From the NCBI GenBank assembly GCA_964485695.1, contig CAZAKZ010000105.1, positions 1-20,993 of the forward strand: DNA of 20,993 nucleotides. The letters are read 5' to 3'. The notes under the pieces were generated by a model. The model searched no databases, was not told the DNA's origin, and was given only the letters and a program-made list of their open reading frames with translations. Source of the stretch: CAZAKZ01 sp964485695 (GTDB lineage: Bacteria > Planctomycetota > JAFGQW01). Made by a program: the position numbers and the translations under genes. Positions 20,652 to 20,993 of the stretch are shown here, one piece after another. How positions within the stretch are numbered: the stretch's first letter is position 1; every line of letters begins with the position of its first letter.

Positions 20652-20993
20652 TTCTCTGGATTTCCAGGCAGGCTTTCGCAGAGTCCAGACAGCAGGTCTT
20701 GGCTGCAACTCTGACTATTATTAAAGTAACGGGCTCTTCTCGGCACCTTACATACCGCTGATTTCCCTTGAGAAAATCTATCAAAGCAAACGCACAGAAA
20801 TGCGACAAGCGCGCAGCACAAAAAGACTTATTGCCTGAATAATATCACGTCCTCCGGGCGTGGACCCAAAGAGGTTCTGCCGATCCGGCGTTGATCTCCT
20901 GCCCGATTTCATAAGGGGTGAATGAGCCAATACCACTCGCCAGTGGTGTCCGGGGTTTTTGACATCATTGTTTTAGCGTCCCGGCAGCGATTT
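20652..20993. other. Noncoding end of window
   Basis: About 340 bp upstream of the small minus-strand gene, less GC-rich than the rest around 20700-20850. I see no gene of convincing length. A 6-bp hairpin is listed at 20932-20960. A minus-strand run beginning MMSKTPDTTGEWYWL is only 19 codons long and is not called. Confidence 0.5.
20932..20960 (+). terminator. Weak hairpin with downstream T-run
   Basis: ACCACT (20932-20937) and AGTGGT (20942-20947) pair perfectly around CGCC; TTTTT follows at 20956-20960 after eight intervening bases. The gap between stem and T-run makes this a poor intrinsic terminator. It may belong to a gene beyond the window. Confidence 0.25.

Overview
The window is a GC-rich (roughly 60% or more by eye), gene-dense bacterial chromosomal segment. 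It looks like a metagenome or draft scaffold, because it holds a 100-N gap flanked by an exact 55-bp duplicate. The genes are almost all conserved housekeeping or amino-acid metabolism genes. I see no phage, plasmid, CRISPR, rRNA or tRNA features. The phylum cannot be fixed from the sequence. The long basic extension on Rho, the carboxypeptidase-regulatory-like repeat protein and the mixed housekeeping order would suit Acidobacteriota or a related deep GC-rich lineage, but that is inference only.

Layout. (1) 118-3864, minus: a gamma-glutamyltransferase lipoprotein gene (ggt, interrupted by the gap) followed by arginyl-tRNA synthetase (argS). (2) 3994-6527, plus, divergent from ggt: methionine aminopeptidase (map) and a membrane-anchored protein of tandem carboxypeptidase-regulatory-like beta-sandwiches. 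(3) 6547-10097, minus: rho, an EboE-family TIM-barrel protein and a pteridine-reductase-like SDR; the last two lie 8 bp apart. (4) 10098-10910: 813 bp without a convincing gene but with many inverted repeats, upstream of rho. (5) 10911-11993, minus: a secreted protein of unknown function with an Ig-like segment. (6) 11994-12576: 583 bp of noncoding DNA with an attenuator-like set of competing hairpins, a 9-bp tandem repeat and a 162-bp imperfect palindrome. (7) 12577-15808, plus: carbamate kinase, ornithine carbamoyltransferase and ornithine aminotransferase. (8) 15829-17878, minus: a DUF1015 protein and thiD, 4 bp apart. (9) 17952-20336, plus: a small unknown protein and a SAM methyltransferase (4-bp overlap), then thyA and folA (4-bp overlap). 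(10) 20346-20651, minus: a small uncharacterised protein, then intergenic sequence to the window end.

How the genes work together. Region 7 encodes the last steps of citrulline/arginine breakdown: citrulline + Pi gives ornithine + carbamoyl phosphate, carbamoyl phosphate + ADP gives ATP, and ornithine is transaminated to glutamate semialdehyde. No arginine deiminase is present in the window. thyA and folA form the classic thymidylate/tetrahydrofolate recycling pair. The most unusual material is noncoding: the structured region before the carbamate kinase gene, the hairpin cluster before rho, and a short GTTCCTGYTGC palindrome motif at three separate intergenic sites. Clear hairpin-plus-T-run terminators are scarce.
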